A DNA stretch of 64,000 nucleotides from Pagrus major (Eukaryota; Chordata; Actinopteri; Spariformes; Sparidae). Below are positions 1-10,316 of this stretch, one piece after another; position 1 is the stretch's first letter; each line of letters begins with the position of its first letter. Both the position numbers and the translations under genes were made by a program. The DNA lies in NCBI RefSeq assembly GCF_040436345.1, contig NC_133221.1, positions 20,767,165 through 20,831,164 of the forward strand, written 5' to 3'. A model generated the notes under the pieces. The model did not search any database, was not told the origin of the DNA, and worked only from the letters and a program-made list of their open reading frames with translations.

Positions 1-59
1 CAAAGTCCAACGTACACTCACAATTCTTTGAGGGATACATGCAAGTCTTTACAACATAC

Positions 60-3000
60 CACTTAGGTCTAGGTTGTTGTTCTTGGCAGCATCCAGTTCA
101 TTGGTGAGTCTGCGGATATCCTGATGAGCCATTGCCAGCCTCCTAGACGCCTCATCCAGGTCCCGCTCCAGCCTCTGGCGCTCATTTCGCTCACGTGAAA
201 TCTCCTCACTGTGGGCCTGATGTAAAAAAATGACTGGTTAGAGTGAGAGGAGTGTAGCAGGACAGAAGATCGGTAGGCAAGGCTGGAGATGCAAGTGGGC
301 CAACACGCTGATGCAAGAGACATGCATTCTGATGGTGAGATACATCATCATAGCGGGCCTGGAAAGGATTGAGGGCAGTGAGGTGTAATCTTATATGTCA
401 GCATTCACCTGCATAGTGGGACAAAACGTACACATGCTGTTACCTGTGATGTGTTATTACATTTCCACCCATCAAGCACTCACCAGGTGTTAGAAAAATT
501 ACACTTGCTGAGACAAGCAATGTCATATGCATCATAGTGGTCATGCGGATATTGAGGCACATCGTCAGCGTGGAATGTGCGTCAAGAAGTAGTACCAGTG
601 TGAAACAAGCCAGCGATGCTCTTTATCACAACACCAGTGTTAGTTACTTAGTTAGTACGAGCCGCGAGGTGGAAACCTACAGGGGTAATATTGTGTTTGC
701 TCTGACCAGACCTGCGCAGCCCAAACAGCTTCTTCAGTGGACTCTGGGATGAACACTGCTGAGAAGAAAGACCCATGTGTCTAGAATCACTAATGACACT
801 ACAAAACCATCACATGGTGTTGGTGTACCTTGAAAAAAGTTTTTCTGTGCTCTACAAACTTCATTCAACCTGAAGATAACCAGATCTATAACTCATCTAA
901 GCCTTAATGGCAGTCACCTCACCTTTGTCACGTTATCTATGGTTTTCTGCATATCCTCCCTCTGCTGCGTTAGCTCTTCCCCCAACGCGAGGCAGATATG
1001 CTCCTGTGTAATTGAGAGAAAGAGACTTACTTAACCACATTTAAATGGTCTCTGCATTTGCCTCTGGTAGTTAAACATTACATTAAGACATATCAGTTTG
1101 AAAACTTAAAATGACTGAAGACTGCACATGAATTGTTAAGGATGGTAGAGACTAGGGATAGACAGATTATCGGATCCGGTATTCAGCATTTTTCTAATTA
1201 TTGGAATCAGTGTTTTTTGTAATTTTCTTTTTCTTTTGTCTAATTACAGATAAAATATATTAGTTTAGAAACGCACAACTGTGTCTCTGCTACAGCTGCC
1301 TCTCTCTGTAGTCACCACTCTGTGGTCTAACTCAATGTACCGCCGACAACAATATCTGATTAGTTGCACATCAGGAGTGCCTGCCAACACTGAATGTATA
1401 AAAATACATTTTATTTATATAGTGCTTTACATGATACTCAAAGACACTTTACCAAATTATATTAAAAAAGGAAACCAACACATTAACAACATATAGAAAA
1501 ACAACATCATCAATAATCTGAATCTCCAAAGTAACTAGTAACTAAAGTTATCAAATAAATGTAGTGGAGCATAGAATACCAATTTCTACATAATGTTGCT
1601 TTAAGGACAGTACTTGAAGAAATTGTACTTATTTACATTCCAAATTTTCACACAAGGTTTTTATTTTCATGGGAAATGTCGGTTCCAATTATCTGTTATT
1701 GATCTCCTTGATTACCTCTGACGTGTATCTGTATTGGTCCTGAAAAAACATAATTGGTCGATCCCTACATTTACAGTTCAAATGGTGAAAATGAACTACA
1801 CCACAGTAACACCACACAACCTCCGATGTACACAGGTGAGTCCTTTACCTGCTGCTGGACTTCCTTCGAGTTGTCAGTGAGGCTCTGACTTTCCAGTCTC
1901 CTCTCAGCAGCCTCCAGCCTTTCCAGCAGTGTGGCCCTCTCCACCAACAAGTAAGCCACCTGCTCACTGGGGCTACTCAAGCCCATCTCCCCAAGGTCCT
2001 CCTGAGCCAACATCTCTGCCAGCTCCTTGCTCTGACTCTCTGGAAGAAAGGGGAGTTTTCACTAGCAGCAGGATTAAAATAAACACAAGTAAATATCTAA
2101 CTCAGTGAATGTATGGGCTGAGATATTTATAGACTTATTCCAGAGGATTAATGGCAGACAAAAAATGTCAGCTTTTTGAAATATTGTGCTCAGGAGCTCG
2201 GGGGAGCCACGCTAGCTTACAAGCCAAAAGACATAATGCCAACATTGCATCACATTTGAATTAAATTCACCTTGTTGTTGTCTGATAAGGTGAAGCTCAT
2301 GTCGCAAGTGTTCATTGTCTCTCTCATATTCTGCAGTGAGTCCCTCACGCTCTTCCAACAGCCCACGAATATGTGCAACATAGCTCTCCACCTGACAGAC
2401 AAAAAGGACAAAAATCCAAAAGTCATTCAGCTGCGACTGACATGCCATTTTGAGTTTATTGGCAATATCCTGTACCCGTTTCAAAAACGTATGTGAGTGC
2501 TATTTCATGTACGGGAGGTATTAGCTTGAAAAGGATAAGGGCAATATATTGGTCTGGAAGCTTGGGAGCCCTCAATCACACACAATCAGGTCAAGGTGTC
2601 TATGACATTGTTGTGACCTAAAACTCCAAATAAAGTGTTCACCTCCTCCATCTCATTGGCCTGCTGGGTGCGTATGGTCTGCAGCTCCTGGTTGGACGAC
2701 CGAAGCTTTGCCTCACTTTCGAGCAGCTGCCGCCACAGGTGGCGCTGCCGCTCCTCGACACTGGCCCCAGGAGGCAAGCCATCCTCCTGAAGCCGCGAGG
2801 AAATCTGGTCCAGCTCTGTCTGCACCTAAGAACCAGAGAAGGAGCCGAATGAAGTAAACTGTTTCGTTAAGCTGCAGCATGTCAGATGTTATTAAGTGAA
2901 ATACCTCTCAGTACTGTGGTGAATCATGCAGCATCAAATTAAACTTTCCCATGACAGAGTAGCCTTGAGCATACTGCTTGTCATTATTATTAAGCTTTGC

Positions 3001-3815
3001 CTGTTATAGCATAGAGCATATTCAACAATTCCAAAACTAGATACGCTCAAATTACCTCAACCTTATATGCCTTACTGCTGTATACTGCTTCTTTGAATGT
3101 GACATACTTAAAAAGTTGTAACATAATAAGTATGTCAAAGAATGATCAAGCAAAACATCCTGCAAACTACAGCATAAGCAAAAGTTTTCAACTTCAAGGT
3201 TGTCTGTCTCACTGAAAACGGATCCATTTGTGTGACACACGGGAGAGGGCCAAAGCATCAGAGCGGCATGCCAGCACTAAACACCTGTTGCTGAATTCAA
3301 TACTGTACATTGTAGGGTGTGTAACATGAGCAGCCCCCCCATGCAGCATTTAAACTACTCCAAGAGCGGCCGGTGCTCCAACAACATGCACCATATTGTC
3401 ACAGGCTGGGTATCAAGTCTCACATGCCTGTTGTACTTAAACATCCCAGCAACTGGTCTTTGCTCTTGCCATTGTGGAAGAAATCGCTAAAAGATCAGAC
3501 ATTAACTACAATCACGATCTTAATAGTGATGGATTTGTAAACTCCAACAGCTGCTTTCTCGTGTAAATCATTCATTTTTATGGTAACTTATACGAGCTGA
3601 CAGCCAAGTAAAAATTGCCAGAAGACACTTTCCCCAGTGGGCAAAAAAAGCCGCTGAGAACAAGAAAACAATGTCACATTTGTATAGTTTGTAGTTCACA
3701 CAACTTCCATTAAATAATCCTGGTGTTGAACACTGGAACAAAGCATCTAAACAGTGACAATGTTATCTCTAAGCAAATTCACAGCTATGAATATTACCTC
3801 CTCATCCATGGTCAT
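60..3815 (-). CDS. ccdc30: Coiled-coil protein, ccdc30-like (partial, 3' part beyond left edge)
   Basis: Six coding exons are readable on the minus strand: 3798-3815, 2643-2825, 2271-2391, 1849-2039, 923-1003 and 60-216. All have AG acceptors and GT donors, and the phases join without a break to give about 250 residues; the gene runs off the left edge. The protein is hydrophilic and rich in Glu, Gln, Leu and Arg, with heptad-like coiled-coil character nearly throughout (for example LLEEREGLTAEYERDNEHLR and ERDLDEASRRLAMAHQDI). There is no signal peptide, membrane segment or enzyme motif. I chose the start at 3815 (ATG ACC ATG GAT GAG GAG) because its exon has an in-frame TAA just upstream and joins the next exon in phase 0; the second ATG at 3809 is equally possible. 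The name rests mainly on position: CCDC30 neighbours ZMYND12 in human with this relative orientation. The coding nature is certain, the family name less so. Confidence 0.72.
1153..1767. mobile_element. Non-autonomous DNA transposon with TAGGGATAGACMGAT-type ends
   Basis: The stretch starts with tagggatagacagattatcg and ends with aattggtcgatcccta, which are imperfect inverted ends. The same end motif bounds an element at 43448-43743. The interior includes AT-rich sequence and a piece of the common fish repeat reading gtaactagtaactaaagt. No coding capacity is seen. It lies in a ccdc30 intron. A clean target-site duplication is not visible here, so the limits are approximate. Confidence 0.5.
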
Positions 3816-4814
3816 ACATTAAGTTCGTTGAAGCTGCATCTGTGAAACGATGAACTTTTTCCTCAGTGGTGAAAGTGATGATCCCAAAGCACAATTTTAG
3901 CCTACATGGTACTGCACAGAACACAACTCAATTTTGCAATGGTGTGGCACAGATCAGCAGATCCTCAGACTTCATCACTCCCCACTGTTGTTGCAGTTCA
4001 TCCATGGAAACGTCTCTTGTCCTTGAGTCCCCCTGTAAGAGATGAGATACTTAAGAACAATGCTGTCAAGTCATATTAGGACCTGCTGTCACCTGCTTAG
4101 AGATTAGACTAGCTACCTCAGTTGAGACAGGCGCAGGCACACATCTGAGTTATATGGCATCACCTGAGGCTATGCAAATCTTCAGGCTGATTAGCTATGT
4201 TTCATCTGCAGCTATGCTTTCTGCTACCATGTTATCATGAGGAATTTAACATGGACTGCAACGTGGGTGACATCTCTATCATCGGATCAGGCGTTGTCCT
4301 GCACAACACTTGAGAGCGTTGCATTGAGTAACACATTCTATACACATACCCTGCTATGTTACATTGTTATTCCCAATTAGTAACGACTTTAGGGTTAAAC
4401 AAAATCTTTGTTTTCAGGCTAACTATTCTTCCCAAAATGTCTGACGAGGAGGAGCAAACGAGTTTTGTCGGACAACAGCCACTTGCATTCCTTTTGGCCA
4501 CGCAAGCTCACTAGTCAGAAATATGTGGTTAGCTAATAATCGCAGATTTGCTGCAAACGCTCCGCTTTAATAAGATGGTAAATAACTAACACTGGCACCT
4601 GAGACTACCTGCAGCGTGAGCTAGCTGTTAGCAAAGTTAGTTCCAAAGTTACCATGGTATACTTCACATTCAGCTAATGCTAGCTCGCTAACGTTAGCCA
4701 TAGCTTTCTGCAGCGGCTGCTTGAAAGCAACTAGTGAGGACTCCTGCTTAAATGCTAACTTATTACACATAACGAGGCCGAGTGTGCGGTGCTCGGTAAA
4801 AGTTTCACTCACCT

Positions 4815-4910
4815 TTAAAAAAAAAAGGTAAAGGCGATAAAGAAAGCAAAGCGCTGAGGACAGGCGTGGCGGAGCGAATTGGCTTCTACTAGCACCTAGG
4901 CAACGGACCG
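4815..4910 (-). promoter_or_regulatory. ccdc30-like promoter and noncoding first exon
   Basis: On the minus strand a strong donor (AAAG followed by gtgagt) lies at 4814/4815, after a T-rich tract, and probably ends a noncoding first exon. Just upstream are an inverted CCAAT box (forward attgg, 4878-4882) and an X-box-like element at 4891-4904 (AGCACC TA GGCAAC), whose GGCAAC half fits the RFX consensus. A candidate extra leader exon begins at 4032, after a good acceptor (ctcttacag), and contains its own ATG. The exact transcription start cannot be read from sequence. Confidence 0.45.
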
Positions 4911-4959
4911 TACCATTGAAAGGATGCAGGGAACAATCGATCAGGAAAATTGGAACCAA

Positions 4960-5815
4960 CCACCTGGTGGTTTTAATTTTACAGGTAGTTTAATAACAAA
5001 AAATCATCTGTTTATATGTGTACATGTAGTCTCTATTAATATTATATTTTAAACTATTAAACTGCACTGTTCTCACCGGTAGTTAATAGACATTGCTTTT
5101 AATTAAGCTCTTCCTCTTACCGTTAGTCCATGTATGTGAACACCAGGGGGCGCCAAACACAACACTAGTGTTTCTCCTCCTGGAAGGTGAAAAATCAGCA
5201 TTAATATTTTAACATTTAGCTCAATCATCCTATTATATATATATTAAATAATCTATTTTTTTTTTTTAAAAAAAGAATCACAGGCATTAATATAACACAT
5301 AAATACTTACTTTGTAGGCTATTTCTTAAAAAAACAAACAAAAAGAAACATGGATGTAAATGTGTAATTAGTGTTTAGAAACTTCATAATTTGTTGTTTT
5401 CCTGTCAGTTCCACTGCACCCACTAGAGTAAATGAGCTGAGGCATGTTTGCATGGTGTGTCCCGCCCAGATGTTTTCTGTGTGACCAGTGCACTCTGTAT
5501 ACTCATTATGTGCTGGTGTAGCTATGTTGCAGCTGTGTGTTTATTTTTCATATCTGCCCCTAACAGTACTCATGGATCATGAATGGCTCAAAGTATGGCA
5601 GAATGCTCATTATGCACGAGCGTTTCCCAAGTGGGACTGTTTACAGAGGAGGCCTTTTCATGTGGTTTTATGTGCCTGCACTGCCCATGGGTGGGTCTCG
5701 TTTTGAGTCTTTTTTGGACGGTGGTGTTGTGCTGTGTTTCCACGAGGCAGAGCAGAAGGGACCTCTGTTCTGCGCAGAGGAAATGGGCGGACTCCTTGGA
5801 AAGTTTGGATAGTGA
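4960..5815. other. Intergenic spacer between ccdc30-like and emp3-like promoters
   Basis: This AT-rich spacer separates the two head-to-head genes. It has short poly-T/poly-A runs near 5255-5275 and one strong CTCF-like motif at 5140-5155. The open frames around 5.5-5.9 kb on both strands lack splice support and codon bias and look like chance frames. Confidence 0.6.
5140..5155 (+). promoter_or_regulatory. Candidate CTCF site
   Basis: The sequence acaccagggggcgcca closely matches the CTCF core (CCASYAGRKGGCR family), in forward orientation. It lies between two divergently transcribed genes. This is a motif match only; no occupancy data can be seen here. Confidence 0.5.
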
Positions 5816-5817
5816 CT

Positions 5818-5949
5818 GAAAAAATAAAGGGGGTGTGGCATTGCTAGGAAGGAGAGGACCACCAAGAGGGGCACACAATGTTGTAGGGTGGTGAAGCTGC
5901 TCCTGGACTGCTCCTGAGATTTCATCCACAGCAACGAGCAAAACCTGGG
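5818..5949 (+). promoter_or_regulatory. emp3-like promoter and noncoding first exon
   Basis: A TATA-like run (aaaataaag, about 5820) is followed about 130 bp later by an excellent splice donor (CCTGGG followed by gtgagtatg; exon end 5949). The next acceptor in the same orientation is at 6904, 10 bp before the emp3-like start codon. A short noncoding leader exon from about 5850 to 5949 is the simplest reading. The start site is inferred. Confidence 0.4.
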
Positions 5950-6914
5950 GTGAGTATGTATTTCCTTGACTTTTCATTAGATTTAAAATAAATACCTTGT
6001 AAAATCCTCAGTTCCAGTTCATTTGTAAACAAAGATGTTATTATAGTGGTTTCTGCATCACATCTCTCAGTGGGTAGCAAACATCATGGCATCAGGAAAA
6101 TAAAGAAAAATGATGACATACAGCATTTTACAGATTATATCTTTCTTATATTGTGTGTTTATTCTATAAAATTCCTTACAAAAAAATGTTTTTTTTAGAT
6201 TTTTTACCTTTCACTCACTTTCGTATGATGGATTAGACATAATGACATAATTTGACAGGAATTATAACTCCACCGCCCACCCAAATGGACCTCTCCTACA
6301 GATAAAGATCTGCAGACAATTTCATCCTGTCTTGTATTTGCTTCCTAGTCTTGTCTCTCTGCACGTCTCCTTGTTGTGAACTGACGTGTCCGCCTGTGCT
6401 CTACGATGTCAAACAGCTCTGTCAAATCACAGGCTTCTCCTCAGACTTTAATTTCCTCTTAAGTTACAAGGAGAGCAGCTTTAATGATATCCAAACCCAA
6501 GTTGAACTGCAGACTGTTTACCCTGGAAAAAAAAACAGCCATTCAGAAGGGCAGACAGGTTAATTGGGTAAATATTTTGGGCTCATTTAGATTTCAGTCG
6601 GCCCGCCCAGGTTCTCAACAGGTTTGTTGTAGCCTCTGATGGCAACGCACAGGCCAGTCTAAGAGAAGCTTTAGAAATAACTCATTCCTCTCTGTTTTGA
6701 AGTCTTACGCAACACAGAGTATACTCTGTTCAGACACTCAGATTTTCCACTTTATGTTTCAGGGAAAAGCAGGAACATTCCCAACGCTGAATTTTACTGT
6801 GGAACCAACCAGCTTGTTAAGTTGGTCACACACTATTTCCTTAGTAGCTGCAACGTTGGATACGGGAAGCCTAAATTAAAAATTGTGTTGTTTGTTTTGG
6901 GCAGGGAGTTGAAA

Positions 6915-8645
6915 ATGGCGTACCTGCTCATGTTTGTGACCCTGCTGCATCTCATCACACTGGCAATGCTGTTCATTGCGACCATGGAGAAGGTAGTAGT
7001 CGGATTTAGACACAATGTTTGTTCTAAACTATTATTTCATAAATTCAACATATCCAGCTGTGTGCATCATGTCTAATCTCTCTTTAAAGTCCTGGTGGGA
7101 GTGGGAAGGCCTGGAGAACTCAGACCTGTGGTACAACTGTAGGTTTGACAACTTCACAGGAAGCTGGTTGTGCGCATCCTCCAAAGAGACTGGTAAGCAA
7201 CTATTATATTCTGGTTTACATCCACAAAAATAACTAAGGCTGGTGTTTAGATGTATGTGGGAATGTTATCCTTCCTCAGAGTGGCTCCAGGCAGTGCAGG
7301 TCCTGATGGTTCTCTCGGTGGTCTTCTCCTCCGTCTCATTCTTGGTGTTCCTGGGTCAACTGTTCACCATGTCCAAGGGCGGACTCTTCTACTTCACTGG
7401 GCTGTGTCAGATCTTTGCAGGTAACAGTGGAGTGAAACAATGTGCTGCGCGATGAGACCATTTGAAAAGGGTGACGCTTGCTCTTAGAACCCACATGTCA
7501 AACGTCCATGGTTGCAAACAAGCTACTTGTTTAGAAACTGGGCCCGCTGTGTTTTAGATACAGCAGAACTAGAGAATTCTACTTTTCAAGTACAAGAATT
7601 TGTAGAACCTGATACTTGATACATTTCTGTACCCTGATCATTTATACTGTAATATAACTTGGTAATGCAAGCCACCAAAACATACTGTTATACACACTTC
7701 TAATAATCATTGAGTTCAATTGCTAAACATTTAGTTAACTCTTAGTAATGGCTAACTTGGTACATATTTGCAGTGGGTTGCTATTCAGATCTTTTATTTA
7801 AAGTACTAATACCACACTGGGAAAAACTCCACTATAAGTAAAAGACCTGCATTTAAAACCCTTCTTAAAAAGTATCTTAGTATAATCAGCAAAATCTAAG
7901 TACTGACTCTGCAGATAAATTATCCCTGTTTGTGTTTTACTATTATATCGGATCTTTCTGGATTAATATTACTGCTGCACTGATGTTTCTGATGAATTTT
8001 ACAGCGTTTTTGTTTTTAAGGTTCAGCTCATTTTAACTATTTTATATATTTTGGCAGCTTCACCAAATGTCTGTAGCATCACTATCCTGTCAGAACCATG
8101 TGTCTCTAAAAAGTCAACTTGAAAAACAGCCTGTTTTCAGCATTGCGACAATGCTATTTTCAAGCTGATCTAAGAGGGTTTTTTAAATAGGTTCTTTAGC
8201 TTGAGAAGTAGGAGAATTTCCTCAATCCACAAAGGAACGCCTACTCCTTCAGGTTATCATCAACATTCAAAATCAACACATTGAAAATACATGTTTTTCA
8301 CTGGAAAGGAAGTTACTGAAAATTGGAATCTGAAAAGTAACTAGTAATTAAAGCTGTCAGATAAATGTACCGGGTTACAAACACTGGAAAGGGATTGTTA
8401 TATTGCTAAACTGACTCCCTATCTCAGTTTCCTAAAACAAACAAATGTTGTTTTTTTCTTTTTTTGCAGGGCTGACCGCCTTCTCTGCAGCTCTCATCTA
8501 CACCTTACACAATAAGGAAATCCTCCAGGACTCCAGAGAGCTGACTTCAGGACACTTTGGCTACTGCTTCATCCTGGCCTGGGTCTGTGTCCCCTTGTTG
8601 CTGTGCAGTGGGATCATATACATCCACTTGCGTAAGAAAGAGTGA
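6915..8645 (+). CDS. emp3: Epithelial membrane protein 3-like, PMP22/EMP/claudin superfamily
   Basis: Four coding exons (6915-6992, 7090-7192, 7280-7420, 8470-8645) join to a 165-residue protein, the usual length for this family. It has four membrane segments (roughly residues 4-24, 66-89, 96-120 and 139-161). The first extracellular loop carries the family signature LWYNC...SWLC, with an N-glycosylation sequon NFT between the two cysteines. The stretch SKGGLFYFTGLCQ and the ending IIYIHLRKKE match EMP3 more closely than EMP1, EMP2 or PMP22 as I recall them, as does SWW at the start of the loop. EMP proteins are plasma-membrane tetraspans linked to cell adhesion, growth and blebbing. The start codon lies 10 bp after a 3' splice site, and the only upstream exon appears noncoding. 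Which teleost paralogue this is cannot be decided. Confidence 0.88.
7560..8400. repeat. Fragments of a common teleost interspersed repeat in emp3 intron 3
   Basis: Within the 1-kb intron are stretches such as ctataagtaaaagacctgca and aaaagtaactagtaattaaa, which resemble an abundant fish repeat with aagtaactagtaactaaag ends. A related fragment occurs at about 1530-1640. The match is by eye, the limits are uncertain and there is no coding content. Confidence 0.35.
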
Positions 8646-9225
8646 CCAGAAAAAGGAAAACAATGTCAATAGCAGAATTGAAAAAAAAAAAAAGTAATAA
8701 AGTGATTTGACGTTTTGTTAATCAGTCATTACAAAAAGATTTTTGCTTGAGTCTCAGAGTTACATTTGCTTTGCTTCAGATAATGTGATTGTGTTTTTGA
8801 ATGGTGGATACATGGTTAGTGGAAGAATTACCAAAAAATAATGGGCTAGCTCTGCAGCAACCAATGAATCCTCAATACCGATTCAATATATAATGCTCAC
8901 CTTCTGTTTTAGGACATGTCTTCTATAAGATTGTTGTCCAGTAGTGACCTGTGTTGACCATGGATGGAAAATACCAAAGCAGTGTTATGTATTTTTTTTA
9001 TTCGTTCTGTAGGCCTTATGAGGTATTTGAATTGCTGTTAATTTTCCCGAGAGCAAACTGGAAATATGTATATTTTTGTACCTAAAGCTGATATCAGCAA
9101 ATATATGTAGTAGCTGCTTTTCACAAATATCACACAAAGAAACAAAATGCGTGCATTGTTGGCAAGTCCATTATTGCTATCATAGATTTTGTTTGTCATT
9201 TTTGATAATAAATGTCACATTTGAA
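8646..9225 (+). terminator. emp3-like 3' UTR with two polyadenylation signals
   Basis: After the TGA at 8643-8645 there is an AATAAA at 8696-8701 and a second at 9207-9212, the latter followed by a GT-rich stretch (aagtttgtcttt). The second fits a UTR of about 570 bp that ends just before the trinucleotide array. Which signal is used is not known. Confidence 0.5.
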
Positions 9226-9239
9226 ACCAAATAAGTTTG

Positions 9240-10125
9240 TCTTTATTATAATTATAATTATTATTATTATTATTAGTAGTAGTAGTAGTAGCAGCAGCAG
9301 TAGTAGTAGCAGTAGTAGCAGTCGTAGTGGTTGTAGAAGTAGTAGTAGCAGTACTTTATTATTAGTTGTAGTAGAAGTAGTAGCAGCAGCAGCAGTAGTT
9401 GTAGAAGTAGTAGTACTTTATTAGTAGCAGCAGTAGTAGTAGTAGTAGAAGTAGTATTTTATTAGTAGTAGTAGTGGTAGTAGCAGTAGCAGTAGTACTA
9501 GCAGTTTTAGTAGTACCAGTACTTTTCTATTATTATTATTAGTAGTAGCAGTAGTAGTAGTAGTAGTAGTAGTAGGAGTAGCAGCAGTAGTAGTAGCAGT
9601 AGTAGCAGTCGTAGTGGTTGTAGAAGTAGTAGTAGCAGTACTTTATTATTATTATTAGTAGAAGTAGTAGTAGCAGCAGCAGTAGTTGTAGAAGTAGTAG
9701 TACTTTATTAGTAGCAGCAGTAGTAGTAGTAGTAGAAGTAGTATTTTATTAGTAGTAGTAGTGGTAGTAGCAGTAGCAGTAGTACTAGCAGTTTTAGTAG
9801 TACCAGTACTTTTCTATTATTATTAGTAGTAGTAGCAGTAGTAGTAGTAGTTGTAGAAGTAGCTGTAGAAGTAGTAGTAGTAGTATTTTATTATTAGTAG
9901 TAGTAGTAGCAGTAGAATAGTCACAGCAGCAGTAATTGTAGAAGTAGTAGTACTTTATTAGTAGCAGCAGTAGTAGTAGTAGAAGTAGTATTTTATTATT
10001 ATTATTAGTGGTAGTAGCAGTAGTAGTAGTTGTAGAGGTAGTAGTACTTTATTAGCAGTAACAGTAGTAGTGGCAGTAGTAGTAGAAGCAGCAGCAGTAG
10101 TAGTAGTAGTAGTAGTAGTATTTAT
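9240..10125. repeat. Compound trinucleotide array (TTA/TAG/CAG) with 287-bp higher-order repeat
   Basis: Nearly 900 bp are built of three-base units (att, agt, agc, agaagt variants). Landmarks recur at a constant distance: gtcgtagtggttgtagaagt begins at 9321 and again at 9608, and actagcagttttagtagtac begins at 9497 and again at 9784. Both pairs are 287 bp apart, so a complex block was duplicated as a unit. The long open frames here (poly-Ser, poly-Ile, poly-Thr) are by-products of the repeat and not genes. The array ends about 190 bp before the zmynd12 start codon. Confidence 0.93.
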
Positions 10126-10189
10126 GTGCTTTAAGCCTTCAGTACGGTCGTGTCGTGCTTTACCAGCAGGAAGTTGAACTACTGAGGTC

Positions 10190-10203
10190 GTTGCCATAGT
10201 GAC
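10190..10203 (+). promoter_or_regulatory. X-box (RFX-type) motif in zmynd12 promoter
   Basis: The sequence GTTGCC AT AGTGAC matches the X-box GTNRCC(N0-3)RGYAAC with a single mismatch. It lies 114 bp upstream of the zmynd12 ATG. RFX factors use this element to switch on ciliary and flagellar genes, and ZMYND12 is a sperm-flagellum protein, so the site makes functional sense. No binding data. Confidence 0.55.
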
Positions 10204-10316
10204 TGTAAACTTATAGTTTCTCATCAGCGCCTGTTAGCTTCATTAGCAAATTCTACGTTGGAAAAACTACCTTATTGTCGTGTGTTTACCCATCCCAAAC
10301 GGACTTTCTTGTTATA

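Noticed and set aside
5488-5977. Overlapping frames of 72-129 codons upstream of emp3
   Set aside because: They overlap in several frames on both strands, without codon bias, and coincide with the probable emp3 promoter and leader.
7243-7455. Reading the emp3 third exon as an independent gene starting at its in-frame ATG
   Set aside because: The region is an internal exon: it has a clear acceptor at 7279 and a donor at 7421, and phases match neighbours on both sides.
9212-10224. Poly-Ser/Ile/Val and poly-Thr/Leu/Tyr frames on both strands
   Set aside because: They arise from the trinucleotide array.
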